Positions 6,607-6,875 of a stretch of DNA of 6,875 nt are shown piece after piece. Origin of the DNA: JBBKWQ01 sp037969115. GTDB taxonomy: Bacteria > Actinomycetota > Acidimicrobiia > Acidimicrobiales > Ilumatobacteraceae. Made by a program: the position numbers and the translations under genes. The DNA is taken from assembly GCA_037969115.1 (NCBI GenBank), contig JBBKWQ010000034.1, positions 1 to 6,875 on the forward strand, written 5' to 3'. Numbering within the stretch: the first letter of the stretch is position 1; the number at the start of each line of letters is the position of its first letter. Under the pieces are notes generated by a model that saw nothing but the letters and a program-made list of their open reading frames with translations, did not search any database and was not told the DNA's origin.

Positions 6607-6875
6607 GAACCGATCCTCAGCGAGGCCAGCGCGTCGGCGACCGTGAATCGCCCTTCGTACAACGCCTTGCCCGTGATGATGCCGCCGAGTCCGGGAATTG
6701 CCGCGAGTTCGACGATGTCGTCGAGCGAGGCGACACCGCCGCTCGCGATGACGGGCACCGAGGTCGCCCGCACGGCCCGGGCAAGCCCCTCGACATCGGG
6801 CCCGGCGAGCATTCCGTCGCGGCTGATGTCGGTGATGACGAATGCCGCTGCGCTCGGGAACCGGCCGAGGGCGTC
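6603..6875 (-). CDS. hisA: HisA / PriA isomerase, C-terminal part (5' end outside window)
   Basis: This is the last 90 codons of a (beta/alpha)8-barrel sugar isomerase; the gene continues past the right edge. HisA (ProFAR isomerase) opens the ribose ring of ProFAR to give PRFAR, the substrate of HisF, in the fourth step of histidine synthesis in the cytoplasm. Visible motifs are TDISRDG (fragment residues 15-21), which carries a conserved active-site aspartate; the phosphate-binding stretch IASGGVASLDDI; and the second phosphate loop GIITGKALYEGRF near the end. The stop codon overlaps the GTG start of hisF by 4 bases, so the two genes are surely co-transcribed. In many actinobacteria this gene is priA, which also does the TrpF step of tryptophan synthesis. 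The residues that separate PriA from HisA lie mostly in the missing half, so I leave that open. The family is certain. Confidence 0.95.
   Translation of the reverse strand, partial: DALGRFPSAAAFVITDISRDGMLAGPDVEGLARAVRATSVPVIASGGVASLDDIVELAAIPGLGGIITGKALYEGRFTVADALASLRIGS

Overview
The window is high-GC DNA whose confident genes all read leftward (minus strand). They are tightly packed, with two 4-base start/stop overlaps and short gaps elsewhere. High GC, GTG starts, two possible leaderless promoters and an actinobacterial-type short GroES-like protein suggest an actinobacterium, perhaps of the Acidimicrobiia. The lineage is an inference from style, not from a marker gene.

Layout in order of transcription, right to left: the C-terminal 90 codons of hisA (or priA), which runs off the right edge; hisF, overlapping hisA by 4 bases; a crotonase-fold acyl-CoA enzyme; an aldo/keto reductase resembling the beta subunit of voltage-gated potassium channels; two ABC half-transporters overlapping by 4 bases; and, after a 175-base gap, a short GroES-like protein. 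The last 45 bases at the left edge hold only a small tandem repeat.

HisA and HisF carry out consecutive steps of histidine synthesis. HisF is the cyclase subunit that works with the glutaminase HisH, which is not in the window. The crotonase and the reductase are probably metabolic genes unrelated to histidine that sit downstream of it. The two ABC genes almost certainly encode one asymmetric heterodimeric exporter. The first protein has the catalytic Walker B glutamate but a divergent signature (VSAGEAQ). The second has a canonical LSGGQ signature but an aspartate in place of the glutamate. Together they would form one working and one degenerate ATP site.

I found no convincing undescribed system. 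The points most worth a second look are the reciprocal ATP-site asymmetry of the exporter, the Kv-beta-like reductase that keeps the catalytic histidine, the crotonase with one of the two hydratase glutamates missing, the GroES-like protein with a shortened roof region, and a small plus-strand stretch with coding-like base usage between the second ABC gene and the GroES-like gene.
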